A stretch of 64,000 nucleotides of DNA from Vitis vinifera. Taxonomy: Eukaryota; Streptophyta; Magnoliopsida; Vitales; Vitaceae. Each line of letters starts with the position of its first letter. Position 1 is the first letter of the stretch. Shown here piece by piece: positions 24,433 through 37,234 of the stretch. The stretch covers positions 28,972,001 through 29,036,000 of the forward strand of contig NC_081818.1 of NCBI RefSeq assembly GCF_030704535.1. The letters are read 5' to 3'. The position numbers were made by a program, and so were the translations under genes. A model generated the notes under the pieces. That model was not told the origin of the DNA. It searched no databases and worked only from the letters and a program-made list of their open reading frames with translations.

Positions 24433-27400
24433 TCATGATATCTTTCTGGATAGGTTCTTCAATCCACATCCCACACATTTGAGTATGACTGTCTCGGTCG
24501 ATGGATCAGGCTTAATGACAAACTTAACACCTAGAAAATCTCTGATGTGTCGCAGTGTTTCGATTCCATTTGGTGAGAGCTTTCCTACACGAATCTTTGA
24601 AACATCTTGTGGGCATAATGCACAAAGGAGAAACAACAGACCCTGCAAGCCAAATCAGAGCAGTGATTATTTTCGGACGGTAGAATGCTTACTCCTATTA
24701 GAGCACATACAGAAAAAGGTGCATTTCAAAAGAGGAACTCTATTTGAAAACTACTGTCCTATGTTTGGCCCTGTTTCTCGTCTCATTTTGCAATGGAGTG
24801 GGAATTATTCAAAAAGAAACTTCTGGTACATGGAACCACCTGATTTAACCAGAAACCAAAAACTTGGTGGATCTATCATCAAAGAAAAAAATTTAAACAA
24901 AATGAAGATTCAACTAGCTTCATTTTTGGCAGGCTCAATGTCCCTTTTGTATCATGACCAAAAATAATTGAGAGACATCCTACTACAAGGAAGAATGCTC
25001 AAGAGTTTTTATAGCTCTTCATTATCTAATCAAGATATTAAGCAGAGGGAAATCTCAAAATTATTAGTAATGCAGGGAAGTTTGTGTGTGTGGGAACATG
25101 CTAGGGGTGGGGTCGCTTGAGGTGGATGAAGGGGTGTGCAGTGGTTTAGAACACCAACCTGGTGTGTTGAATCTACGACTCCTCCTTGCTCAATCTCCCC
25201 AAGCAGAACAGAAGCAATTTGCTCACCGACTTCTTCTGGAGGCATTAGTTCATTATTCTCTTCATCTTTATCTTCACCTGATTCTTCTCCTCGTCCATAA
25301 GAAACTGCAGTATCAGCAGAGATGAAGCAACCTGAAGTAGTTTCTGCAACCACTGAAATTCCATAGCCTGGTGATCTGCCATGTTATCATTGTAGAAATT
25401 AGCTAAATCATGCCAGATACACTACTATAAGAGACTATGCACAAAAATTATGCATGTGGGTAATATACAGCATGATATTACCAAGACAAAAGGCATACTT
25501 TCCAGTTTTTGAATGATAAGTAGATATGTGGACATCTGGAAGTAAGCGATTAAAGATTCCACGAGCAGCATATCTCATGGTATGTTCAAACTGAGAAGAT
25601 ACTCTGGATGTGAATGTTAGTCCTCTAATCCTCTTAACCATTCCCTCATCAATCCATGTGACTGCCTGCGGAGAAAAACATATAAGAGAGACAGGATCCA
25701 AAATAGATGAACAACCGTTGGATTTGAAAACTCACTGTTAGACTATTTTGGACAATAGGAATCTTCAATTCAACTTCACCACCACCATGAGGAGGAGGTG
25801 CACGATTCCTAATTGTGAGCTTCAATCCTTCTGAAGGAACTCCAAAATGCTTTAAGATGGATAAGGTGGTAGACTGGAAAGTATCAACAGATGGGTCCTT
25901 GGAATCATTTGTAATTCCTGAAAACAATATAAAATATTATACTAAAATGATAGCTTCTTACTGCATGAGTTTGTCCCTATACATAGTTTGCTATACAAGA
26001 AATACAAATCACACTGCCATCAATGAAGGATGTCATGTTTGAGAGCAAATATTTCGAAGATAATCTCATGTCATCATCATAATTGGAGTGAGAGGAACAT
26101 GTATTAGTATTACATCTTGTGAAGTAATACATCCAAAAAGAAAGGGTAGGGGTTGCCACACGAGCTCTTATTTCCTCTTCCTTTTAAACTTAATGATTTG
26201 TTCCTTTTTTTTTTTATCAGAAATAAACAATCCATTGAAATGAATGAAATAGTACAAAGAGAAGGACGAGATATTCTTCAAACATGGAGAACTTAGGTTA
26301 TGTTTGGTTTCCAAAAAGTACCACGGAAAGAAAAGAAAAATGTTAAGGAAAATAATTTTTTCATATTTAGTTAAACTACAGAAAATACCAAAGAAAATCA
26401 AACATAACTAAAATTAGTCAAAAAAGTATGTATTTTCAAATTATTTAATCTTTATAGAAGAGTTAAAATAAGTGAAATAAGTTTGAAGTAACATAAAAAA
26501 ATAATCTATTGACTCTAAATCTTTTTTTTGTTTCCTTCACCTTTTGCTTCCTTCCACTTTTCCTCTATTTTTTTTTCCTTGCATTTTCCCTCAAATTTTC
26601 TGGGACCCAAAAATAGCCTTAGTAATTCTTTCCATGGGCATTAAGTGATAGTTATTTTTAGAAGATATGACAGGCAAAATCAGTATCATATTCATAAGAA
26701 GTGCCTAACAAAAAGGGCATGCACCCCGAACACACACACACACACACACAAACATCCTCAACAACAAACCATATCCGAACCCCAACCAATCAATGAAGAC
26801 CAACAAAGACAGAAAACCATCAAAAAGAGGTTGACAGGACCATAAGTGCAAGATGCAAATGGAAGAGTTCTTGAGTGATCCAATACATAGCATCTTTGTA
26901 CTTTTTAAATTTTAATTGTTATCTATTATTTCTCCCCTTTCATTAATTTTAATTGTTTTATATATTTTTCATACTGTATATTGCACAAAAGAAGAAATTT
27001 GGAAGTATGGATGACCCTGCAGTCTTGTTGGCTAACTTAATCAGCATCTCAAAGACTAAGGAAATGCTTCAAATGAATATATTATGCAAAAAGTACAAGC
27101 AAGAATATACCTTTGAGCGTAATGGACAGGGGCTTCTTCCCAAACAAACCAAGCACAATCAATGGCTCCAAGAAATAACCAATGGACCGACCAACACCAC
27201 AATCATGCACAAGATTTTTCCCACCCATGATAATGCCTGGCTTATACTTCAATTTTGTGCCTGCCACATATAAACTAAATCAAAATAAACTCAAAAGCAC
27301 CCAAAAAAAAGAAAAAAAAAAAAGAAAGAAAACATTGAAAAAAGGGACAAAATGGAAGTGTGCTTCCAATCAATGCTGGGAAAACAGTTCTTCATCCAAA

Positions 27401-27972
27401 ATTCTATATTTTAGATTTTTTTTTTTTAGCAAATCGATCAGTTTCAAGGAAAAAGGAAACCGCGGAAAACAGTATTCCCAGACATCTTTGTTGTTTTCCA
27501 GAAACCCATCTCCAAAACCTCCGAGAAATCAAACCCCTCAAATCCAGTCAGGTAATGCCAATACAAACTCTTCTGCTAACGGCTAACCTAAACAAATTCA
27601 GACACAATACAATTCAAAATCCCACATTCGTCCGCAATTTTTCGGCGCACCCAAACATGGGGGCCAAACCTAAAACCATAAACCACCATGAAACATCGAA
27701 GCAAATAAACGCAAGCCCAACTCTAAACCCCATTTTTGCATATGATAAACCGTCCAAGATGGCATACCGGTTTCGTTGATTTCGACGACACAATCATCGC
27801 AAATTTTCTCGAACAAGCGGAGAAGAGAGACCTCGTAGGGGCGGAGGCCGGGCCATGTGTCGTCATGACGGATGTCGTCGATAAGCACCGGCGTCGCAGA
27901 AAGAGTAGCGAGGAGAAGACGAAGCCTGAGGTTCTGGCTTCCCTTCAGCTTCATGTACGTTGCCTTCGCCAT
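24433..27972 (-). CDS. RCL1: RNA 3'-terminal phosphate cyclase-like protein (RCL1), 6 exons
   Basis: Exons 27972-27768, 27260-27111, 25917-25736, 25665-25499, 25375-25159 and 24642-24433 join in phase to 376 residues, the full family length. Landmarks in order are RLRLLLATLS, PGLRPYEVSLLRL, HDCGVGRSIGYFLEPL, NDSKDPSVDTF, GGGEVELKIP, AVTWIDEGMVKRIRG, GYGISVVAETTSGCF, PPEEVGEQIAS and GGVVDSTHQ. Family members are nucleolar. With Bms1 they act in pre-40S processing and are needed for 18S rRNA cleavage; they lack true cyclase activity. At the end of exon 4 the donor leaving Gly-Lys before Ser-Pro-Gly-Tyr-Gly was chosen because it restores the family sequence. Introns 2 and 5 are the source of scraps found in front of the SMR genes. 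Intron 2 also carries a MITE. Confidence 0.93.
26296..26618. mobile_element. Tourist-like MITE inside RCL1 intron 2, 323 bp
   Basis: The left end GGTTATGTTTGGTTTCC and the reverse-complemented right end GGCTATTTTTGGGTCCC are inverted repeats flanked by TTA. Same family type as 23,729-24,014. Non-coding. Confidence 0.65.
26730..26750. repeat. (CA)n microsatellite in RCL1 intron 2
   Basis: About ten CA units. The SMR-linked copies of this intron have only four to six units, which shows the tract changed length after copying. Confidence 0.8.
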
Positions 27973-28642
27973 TCTCTTCTGGTCTGCGCTCTGCACGACT
28001 CCGCGGTCTGTATTCTATTGCAGAGGGGCTTTGCTAGGGTTTTTGTTCAACGCGACGTCGTTTCGATCTTGGGATAAAATGTAAGAATTTTTATATAAAA
28101 AGTAGGTACCTGCTTGATATATCATTTTTTTTAAGTTTTAAAAATAAAAAAATTTATTTTCATAAATTTAAAAAATATTTAAGAATATAATATATAAAAT
28201 TTTTATATAGAACAAGAGTCTTAATATAAAATTATTACTTTTAATTTTGAAAAAATAAGAAATATATTCAAATAAACATGAAAGTAAAAATATAAATATA
28301 ATATTTATTATTCATTAAAATATTAAGAAAAAACAGATGAAAGTAAAACAAAGAGAAAAAAAAAAAATTATTTAAAAATAAAAAAATATTTTTACATTTT
28401 TTCTCAAATCTATTTCACTTTTTTTTTTCTTCTTCTATACAAATAAATAATTTTAAATTTCTAATTAATTTTAATTATACCGATCTTTTTTCTCTTTCTT
28501 TCTTCACATTTGGACCGGACCTCAACCGTGTCATTTCGGTTCGCGTCCAGATAAATTCCGGTTCGGAAACGGTCCACCTTTTACAGTTCTCGAGTGATCT
28601 CCTTTGGCCCTAAGCCAGGCCAAGAGAAGAGCAACGGCGACG
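27973..28642. promoter_or_regulatory. Shared upstream region of RCL1 and CLP1
   Basis: 670 bp separate the two divergent start codons. The flanks near each ATG are GC-richer (about 27,973-28,075 and 28,500-28,642), while the middle (28,085-28,460) is very AT-rich. No clear TATA box sits at a standard distance from either ATG. Whether it is one bidirectional promoter or two separate ones cannot be told from sequence. Confidence 0.6.
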
Positions 28643-31600
28643 ATGGCGTCCTCGTCGGCGATAAGGCAGGTGAAGCTCGAAAAAGAGTGCGAGCTCAGGG
28701 TTGAAGTCAGTGAGAATGCTCCTCTCCGTCTCCGGCTTCTCAACGGGACCGCTGAGATTTTCGGCACCGAGATTCCTCCCGAAATCTGGCTCTCCTTCCC
28801 TCCTAGACTCAAGTTCGCTGTGAGTACTGTATTGCTCTAACTTTTCTGTTTTGTTTTAAGTAGTTCTCTGAGAAAATTGAAGGAGAAGACAAAAAAGATA
28901 GGACTTTGTGCCTTTTGTTCTCCGCAGGATACTGTATAATAGCTCAATTTAGCATTCTGATTTTTAGTTTTCTTTATTTTCCTCTTATTTATCTCTGCAG
29001 CCAAGTGGAGCTTTGAAGGGAAAGTCAGTATTGATTGTGTGAAATTTCTGGTTCAAGTAGTATGCAAAAAGCATCTGATTTGTAGTATGTGGGGTTTGAT
29101 ATTAGATGTTAATGAATAATAGACCAATTCTGAGGTGTGATAAAACACAAAACTGTATAATGGAAAAAGAAGAAAGAATGAAACTGCTAAGGCTGCAGTT
29201 GGTTGCATGGAATGTGTCCTTGATATTGGAATTTGGATGCTCCAGTTCCAATTCCACAGCTTCTATGTGGCTATGGATTTAGAATTAAATTGAGCATATC
29301 TTTTTAAAACAGTTCCACGGTAAAGATTTTCAAATTTCATGGAATAGGAATTCCCAATGGACTGTAGTTTCATGCATCCAAATGAATCCTCAGTGATCAC
29401 TCCTGTAAATCTTAACAAACGCTTGGTGCCCCAATAATTACAGAAATTTGGCATGATATATATTGCATTGTTATTTTTTTTTTTCCTTTTAAATTTCTGT
29501 CCTACTAACCATATATTAAGGAAATAGGAAGTTGGTTGCCTTCAGTTCATGTTAAGGGCATCCTGAAATAAGTCCAAAAACAAAAATTTGGTACTTATAT
29601 GAAGGACAACCAGGAAGATTTGAATTGACATTTTGATCCTTATATAGCTCTTATTATAAGTTAAAGAAAATGAAACAACCCTTCTATAATGAATTGATAC
29701 TTAATTTCTCTTTGCTTTCTATTGACACATATTTGAATTTCATGAATAGGTTTTTACTTGGTATGGAGCCACAATTGAAATGGATGGTATTACAGAAACT
29801 GATTATACTGCCGATGAGGTATGCCTTTTTTTTTTTTTGTAGCTTTATTGCCCAGTAATTCAGACTAATTATAGTAGCATATTCCTTGATTTCAGACACC
29901 CATGATCAGTTATGTTAATGTGCATGCTGTTCTGGAAGGACGAAGAAATCGTGCCAAAGCCTCTTCATCTGGTGATGCTGAAGCTTCTCAGGTATTTCTT
30001 TGTTTTATCTTAGCATACTGAAAAATGTATATATAAATTGCTCAACTTTTCTTTATTATTCACATTGTGGAATCTGTTTAAAATGTCCAAAATATTTCTT
30101 TTTCTGGTGCGCTTTTAAGACAGCATGGAAGAAACAGCATTTTTATTTGCAATAAGGAAGAGAGTTCCATCCTGGTAGCCTCTTTGTCTGGCCCCACATG
30201 TACAAAATGAGTTCCCTCTTGTTTTTCTTTTCACCCTAATCTTTTTTTGTGCCACATTGGCCTAAAACTTTTCTTCATATGTATAAATCATTTCAACGGG
30301 TGCATGTATGGATTTCTTGACATCATATAGCAGGTAATTTGTGAATGAAATATTTGAACATCATACAGACATAGATACATCTTAGCTTTCCCTTGTTGAG
30401 TGAAGACAATTTTTACAATATTTGAAAATAATAATAATAATAACACGAGTGATAGCATCCTTTTGGCTAGTGATTTTGCCTTCAGAATATATGCTAGATA
30501 ATTGGAAATTATTTTCACTTCATTCTTTGGCCATTAGAAGACAATACAGCCATCTTGTTACTCTTGAACCTGTACAACATGAGTGGAATGCATTAACTAT
30601 ATTTGAAGTGTTTGAATTGGGTGCTGTGTATCCTAAAGTGTTTTGGTGACATAAGCTGCGGATTTGTGGGAATACCAAATATCAAGAAACCAAAAGCACC
30701 TTAAGGAATGTACTTTATTTGAATTACTTCTGAAAACCTTAGCTGATGCACTTTGTTTGTGTAACTTCTAAAATACTCTTCATGTTTTGTTATAACAAAA
30801 ACCTTCCTTCTCTCAAAAATAAAATAAATTTCAGAAAAGTTTTCTTCATATCTCTGTAAACATATTGTTTTGCTTTCAGTTGGAAGGTTGGATCCAAGAA
30901 CAAATGAGGCCCTACTAGGCAATATGCATGGTAAATTTTAGGGTTGTCTGATTTAGTTGTTAGAAACTATAACATGTTACTGCAAGTTGTGGAATGTAGT
31001 CCCAAGGTTTCAGATCAAATCATTTGAACTCATCCATGTTGTTAGGGTGATTTTTAGCTTCAAAAGAAGTATCCCTAGACAGATCTTTAGCAAATGGAGG
31101 GTAGTGCATTGCTTACTTGCAGCGCATTTCCTTGCTATCTGAATGCAGCTCTTAGGAAAGAAATTCTTCAAGATAATTAGCTTGGAATTGTCATTTCTAA
31201 GTTGTATTCATATAATTCCGCTGCTGCTGTGAATTTTTTCCATGTCCGCTTGGACATAAAATTCCATGCAATTTAATAATATACCTTTACCTGAAGTTCA
31301 TTGTGCTTTCATGCATCATTTGGTTCATATGTCAAGTCATAATACTCTTTGGTGGTTCAGGGCCCAAGGGTGATTGTTGTTGGACCTGTAGATTCCGGAA
31401 AGAGTACACTGTCAAGGATGCTTCTTAGTTGGTCTGCTAAGCAGGGTTGGAAGCCTACTTTTGTGGACTTGGACATTGGCCAAGGATCTATAACCATTCC
31501 TGGATGTATTGCTGCTACCCCAATTGAAATGCCAATTGATCCAGTGGATGGAATTCCTCTTGAAATGCCTCTTGTTTATTTCTATGGCCACACAACTCCT

Positions 31601-34600
31601 AGGTAACTTGCATTGTTTAACACTTTTTATGGTTATTGTCATCTTTCCCCTTCATATACTAATTTCCATTTAGCTAAGAATGTGCCCCTGGACACTTTCT
31701 GTTTAGTTTAAAATAAAGTCATTTTGTCCTAAATTCTTCTGGTATGTTTTGGGTTTGGTGTTAGTGTCAATGTAGAGTTATACAAAGTGCTTGTGAAGGA
31801 GCTTGCTCGAACACTGGAGAGGCAGTTCTCCGGAAATGCTGAATCTCGAGCTGCTGGCATGGTGATCAATACCATGGGATGGATAGAAGGTGTTGGTTAT
31901 GAGGTAACTAAGTTTCAGGCTTTTATGAGCACTTTGATTATGCTGTGTTTCTACTGAATATGTGTGATTTGTTGTTTAATGCTTCCTTCTGGTTTATGCC
32001 TTATTGCAGTTGATTCTCCATGCTATAGATACATTCAATGCCAATGTTGTTTTGGTTTCGGGTCAGGTAAGTGGCTTTCCGTTCAGGTTTTATTGTTTTG
32101 TTTACTAATAAGAAGTTCAGTCTGCAATCCTTTTATCAGACATCTCTGTTGTGGTCTCTTTTCCTACTGGTTAAGAATTTCAACAAATTGGTATGTCCTG
32201 ATATAGTGTTATACATGTAACTCAAGCTTTGAAATGGATTGCAGCCATACTAGGTTACATATGGTTCAATGAGAAGCTTCTGATGTCAAAATCAACCAGT
32301 GAATTAAAATCCATTCGAACCTTTTTTTTTTTCTAATTTTTTGCCTTAAGTGCTTCTGCAATATCATAAGCTTGATAGTTGAAAAATGCAGTTCTTAAGT
32401 ATCTGATTGGAATTTCCAGATTTTATCTGGACATAAGGAAAATGAGAGTTGAAAAATCTGGGTGAATTGGACTGCAACTTTGAGTATTTTGACCAAATTT
32501 ATGGAAAAATGTCTTGGAGAACCTGACTCCCACTTGTGCAAAACGAGGTGATCTTATAGAGGCCATTGTTGCCTGTGGCATGGGAACTGGCTCCAAAGTC
32601 TACATTTTTACCTGGATAAAGTATGACTCCATCAGGTGTTAGCTATTGAATAGTTGATTATTCTACTTTTTTTGTTGTTGCTCCTGCACTCTATTTCAAA
32701 GCTATTTATTTGTTCTTAATTTCAGCCAAAAATACTTTCTTAGTAATTTTTCAAAATACTTAATTTCAACATATGTAGTATCTCTGCAATTATTGTTTAC
32801 AAATTTTTATTTTTTGGTTTTCCCAGCATATTCCTTTTTCCAATTTATTTGGGACCTGATAATGATCTCTCTTGATACATTCTCAAACTAAAGAGAATCG
32901 GTTTTTAGTAAAGGCTTTGTTGATGGTGATATTTTTGTATGGTATCTAAGATAAAACTCTGCAGGAAAAACTTTGCAGCATGCTTAAAGATGTGCTAAAG
33001 AACAAACCTAATGTGGATGTCGTGAAACTTCAAAAGTCAGGTGGTGTTGTATCCAGGGGTGCAAAATTCCGTCAAAAGGCCAGGAGCTACAGGATAAGGG
33101 TAAATATCAACCATTCTAGTTCTTTGCCTTTTCACTGATGCATTTAGAGGGAAATGTTATTGTAGCATTACACTAGGTTTCTTCTATGCATGACTATCAC
33201 ACGTGAAGAATTCATGTTTTTCAGTTTGATGATGCAACATCCCATAAGAACATGATGAATTTTGCAAAACTGGTCCATTTAGAAAAGAGGGAAAAAAATT
33301 ATTACAATAAGGGTCTTGAAGGAGTTGACTAATCAAATAATTAATTTCATTCAAATTCAGTTGAGTTTTACTGTTTTAGACAACTAGCAAAGGTGGTCCC
33401 ACCACTTCATGGACATTATTATTTTTGCACTCACTATAAGACTAGCTGCAATATGCAATGCGCCTATCATGCATTTAAATGATATATAGCTGCTTTGTCT
33501 AAGATTCTCCAGTTTGGAACTTTAAATGATAGAATTAATCTTTTTTTAAACATTTGTTTTCCTTGATTTGCTACCCCATGCTTAAGCTAAACCTTGATAA
33601 TATATGTGCCTTATAACTGTAATTTTATGGTATCAAATCTCGGTTCATGGTGTATACACTAATTGATCCTTTCTTGTCTATTTGGTGGGGCAATCCTGTC
33701 CATCCTCTTCAATCTATCAAAAATATCTCCTTCATTTAAGTATGCTACCTTTTCAACATTTTTGCTGGTGTTAACTTGGGATGAGAAGGCTGGTTGATGC
33801 TGGTGTTTCTTCCTTCCAGGAATACTTTTATGGCCTTTCAAATGATCTTGCACCATACTCCAATGTTTCAAATTTCACCGATTTATTTGTCTATCGTATC
33901 GGCGGTGGCCCCCAAGCACCGCGATCAGCTTTGCCAATCGGTGCAGAGCCTGCAGCAGATCCTTTGAGATTGGTTCGAGTGAATATCAATAGGGATATGC
34001 TCCATTTAGTTCTTGCTGTTTCTTTTGCTAAAGAAGCTGATCAAATTGTTTCAAGGTAAGTCACTACACCTGAAATTTCCAACACCCCTCTATGTTCTGC
34101 ACTTCTACTGACCTGTTTTTTGAAGTGGACGAGAACTAAATAATGAGAATATATATGTTTATATTATGAAAGAGGCCTAAAAATGACATTACATTGTAAA
34201 AAAATGAAGCTCTAATTGTACCTTAGGCATGCCATGAGCTCCTGCTCTTTCAACCTGAGGGAATGGTCCAAGCTTCCTGATTTGGGCATCATTTTATTTT
34301 TTAAACTCTTCAATTTTACTGTTTGAGTCCCCCTATGGCAAGGGATCATCCAAAAGCATGATCAGTGTGCATACCTCTGTTTCTCTCTCTCTTTCTCCCC
34401 TTCTCCTCCCACCCTCACCCCCTCCATAATGTGTTTGCTGACTATTATTTTTCGGTTTTGCAGTAATGTTGCTGGATTCATCTATGTCACTGACATTGAC
34501 ATCCAGAGGTAGCATCAATTTTTAACCACCCATTCTTTGGCATGTATTCTAGGAATGCCGGTTTCATTTGATCCTAACTACTTGTAACCATAATTGACAG

Positions 34601-34688
34601 GGAGAAAATTACATACCTTGCACCATCGGCGGGTGAACTTCCTAGCAGATTCTTGATTGTAGGGACCTTGACATGGCTTGAAAGCTGA
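28643..34688 (+). CDS. CLP1: CLP1, polyribonucleotide 5'-hydroxyl kinase / pre-mRNA cleavage factor subunit, 10 exons
   Basis: Exons 28643-28819, 29750-29818, 29896-29991, 31361-31602, 31765-31903, 32010-32066, 32965-33099, 33820-34055, 34464-34508 and 34601-34688 join in phase to 427 residues, normal for CLP1. The Walker A loop GPVDSGKST is at 122-130, followed by the FVDLDIGQG block and YFYGHTTP. The N-terminal domain includes EIFGTEIPPE. The C-terminus ends with the RFLIVGTLTWLES block. CLP1 works in cleavage factor II of mRNA 3'-end formation; in animals it also phosphorylates RNA 5' ends during tRNA splicing. Activity of the plant protein is inferred. The start chosen (MASSSA) begins the family N-terminus; an upstream in-frame codon is not an ATG. 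Confidence 0.94.
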
Positions 34689-35611
34689 AGATTTACAAAG
34701 ACTTGAACTGTTTGTAACTGAAAACCCTAGTGTAGTGGTCCAGGTTTTTCTACATGTATTTACCATTATAAGAGGGTTAATCAAGACATAAAAGTTCAAT
34801 TTAATGTACAATTATGGCCATGACTGTAAAGATTTGCTGCTTGATCTGATGTAGTGCTTCTTGGAATTCAATTATAGGTAAATGCGTATAGCTTCAATCT
34901 TCTCTCTTCAGCTGCTCGAGTGTTATTCGATGCCAAATGATGCAAGATTGCATACACTACTAAAAGCCTAAGCTAATAGGAGGTAGAGGTAACCTCACAT
35001 ATAAGGCCCGGTCAACTTTGGTAATCAGTCAATTTGGGACATTGAACTTCTATCTATCCTATATAAAAAATGTTCCTTAATTTTTATTCATTAATGTTTG
35101 TGGAGATAGATCCAATATGTTATGATAATCATACATCAAAATCAAGTCATAACCTTTTGTGCTCCACTTTTGATTATCTATAGGAATGGTTTTGGAGCAT
35201 AAGTGAGAATAAACTGTTCAACATAAGATTGAAACCTAAATTAAAATTGGTCTTGAGCCCAAAAAAACCTTAATCCTTGTTTAAGGATGTTCGGACGATT
35301 TTTGATGGTACCATTTGATAATAACATCCTTAGTAGTCTCTACTATGTAATGCAATTAAGATGCTATTTTTGTTAATGTTGTGCCATTGATTGTAACACT
35401 CTCTGATATGCCATCAAGAATTCAATTTGAGACAGTCCCTATAGATACAATAAGGAATTAATGTGAAAATAGCATAAAATTTCTTGATTCTCATGCAAGA
35501 ATGAAATTGCATTGAAGTGTAACTTAAGAAATTGTATGTCTGCAAGAAGTTTCTGTGACACCTTTAGCATTGTTGGGTGGAATTATGACTTTGAATGGAT
35601 TCATTGGCAGG
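34689..35611. other. CLP1 3' UTR and intergenic DNA
   Basis: The CLP1 3' UTR should occupy the first few hundred bases. The rest shows no gene, RNA or clear repeat. Confidence 0.5.
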
Positions 35612-35780
35612 CTAAGGTGGTGTTTGTTTTTTTTGTTTTTTGTTGAAAATAATTTACTTTTAAAATTTAGGTTATTTGTTTTTTTAATTTTTAATGGCTT
35701 ATTACTAAATTTTTAAAATTTTTGGCTAAATGGATAAAGCCAAAATATTTGGCTTTTTTATTTATAGAAAAAGCCAGTTT
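35612..35780. mobile_element. Left half of a MITE related to 14,254-14,537
   Basis: The start CTAAGGTGGTGTTTGTTTTT and the interior AAAATAATTT, AAATTTAGGTT and CCAAAAT match the element at 14,254. The right end is not found before sequence of a different character begins at about 35,780. Confidence 0.5.
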
Positions 35781-36879
35781 TTGAAACCTCCCCTCGTAGC
35801 CCAACGCCCGACCTTAGCCCACCCATCCCTTGTAGCTTTCTGCAACTGGCATCCTCAACCCTCACCTCATCCCCAAAGCGGTAATTTCTTCATTCTCCTC
35901 TTCCATCGCTCTCCATCCGAGACTACACAGTTGGAAAGACGCTTCACTTTCATTCGACATTATTGATCTGATTGAAGGTAACCCTCAACCCAAATTTATT
36001 TTGGATTTTAGGATTTTAATAGAGCAGTCGAGTCTCATTTCCCAGTACTTCTCTCTCTAAAACTCTTATTCTCTATTCTGGTTCACATATGCAAGTACTC
36101 TGTTTAGGGTTTTTGAGTTCACGTGTTGTAAGTCCTAAGATAATTTTAGGATTTCTAGGCTCTGTTAGAGGAGCTGTGTGGGTGTTTCTTTTGTTTGAGT
36201 TCATTTTTAAGAAAAGATTTATAGGCTATTGATTTTGTTTGAGATTACAAAGAATGTGGGTATCGGATATTTGGGTTTTTTTGTCTCAACAAGACCAAAT
36301 CAGGAGTATTCAATGGGTGGTTGGGAGTTTAATTTCTATCTTTTGCAACCCTTTTGAATTAGCTGTTCAGACTCTCTTATACCATTTCTCTGATTGGTAT
36401 GTGGATGCTTTGTTTGCTGAATTTTACTTGGGTTCTGTTTATGCATCCTGTCCTTGTGATCAACTTCTGAATTTTTGGCTTTGGTCCATGGATATCCATC
36501 CTTTTAAACTCTCTAATGATCTGGTTGCAGTGAGACTGTAGACTCTTATAGCATGTGCCTATATTTTCGTATATAATCTATGGAATGTTTCTTGGATTCT
36601 GTTAGATGGGTTTAACGAACAGGGTTATAAGCTGCCCTGTTTATGGGTATGGTTTCTATTACATCTTTGTAAAGTTCACAGTGATGCACTGTTGTTGGAT
36701 TTGTTTTGTTGCTTTTGTAGTCATCATCTAAGTGCCGATGTGTACATAGAGAGAAAAACCAAGGCTGCTTGGCAGTTAATATGCCACACAATTAGTGGAT
36801 CCTTCTAGGAGATTGCTTTCTCATAGATCAGGATGAATTTTGAGGTTTTAAATTCAAGATTCTCTAAGCTTCGACCTTT
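35781..36879. other. Unassigned stretch with an exon-like GC-richer start
   Basis: 35,781-35,975 is pyrimidine-rich and GC-richer than its surroundings. It ends at a good GT donor (GAAG then GTAACC), as a plant 5' UTR exon would. A T- and G-rich, intron-like stretch follows. No protein family is recognised on either strand, and the frame at 36,239-36,541 opens on TTG with no motif. It could be the first exon of an unknown transcript, or a captured 5' end. Confidence 0.3.
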
Positions 36880-36882
36880 TTC

Positions 36883-37215
36883 AATAATGGCCTCATCAAG
36901 ATCAAAAGGCCTGTTTGTGACTGCAAGTACCATCACTCTCGCTATTTCCTGTGTGCCCAATCCAACCAGATTCTCCATAAGTTCCTGTTTCAGGTTAAGT
37001 AATCTGCTATCAGCCCATTTCAGAAGAAGAGAGAACAAGAATATTGAATATATAAATCATAAGGTGATTCAGAGGTAAACATAATGTAACATTCTTGTTG
37101 CTGAAAGTAGAAAATGTGAACACCTCTACTGGTGTCTGGCCTTTGCTGACCGGCTAAGGCCTCAGCAACCCAAGTATCTCCGATTGCTTTCAAGAGCCTC
37201 CAATATCATCCTGGA
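36883..37215 (-). pseudogene. AAA-ATPase gene fragment (p60/ATAD1-like class)
   Basis: On the minus strand 36984-36883 encodes a stretch with VMVLAVTNRPFDLDEAII, the box following Walker B in plant AAA ATPases of the MSP1/katanin group. About 37,215-37,130 retains a weaker trace that starts DDIGG, like the DDIGALE entry to the same domain. The Walker A and B parts are missing, frames do not connect, and the arginine-rich block that should follow is replaced. It is a host-gene remnant, not a functional gene. Confidence 0.7.
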
Positions 37216-37234
37216 GCTGATAAAAACAGTGAAT

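Noticed and set aside
24398-24967. Plus-strand open frame of 189 codons
   Set aside because: It is antisense to the last RCL1 exon and its downstream flank, begins at a non-ATG codon and has no family features.
36239-36541. Possible 100-residue protein
   Set aside because: Opens on TTG, has no recognisable motif, and lies in T-rich, intron-like DNA.
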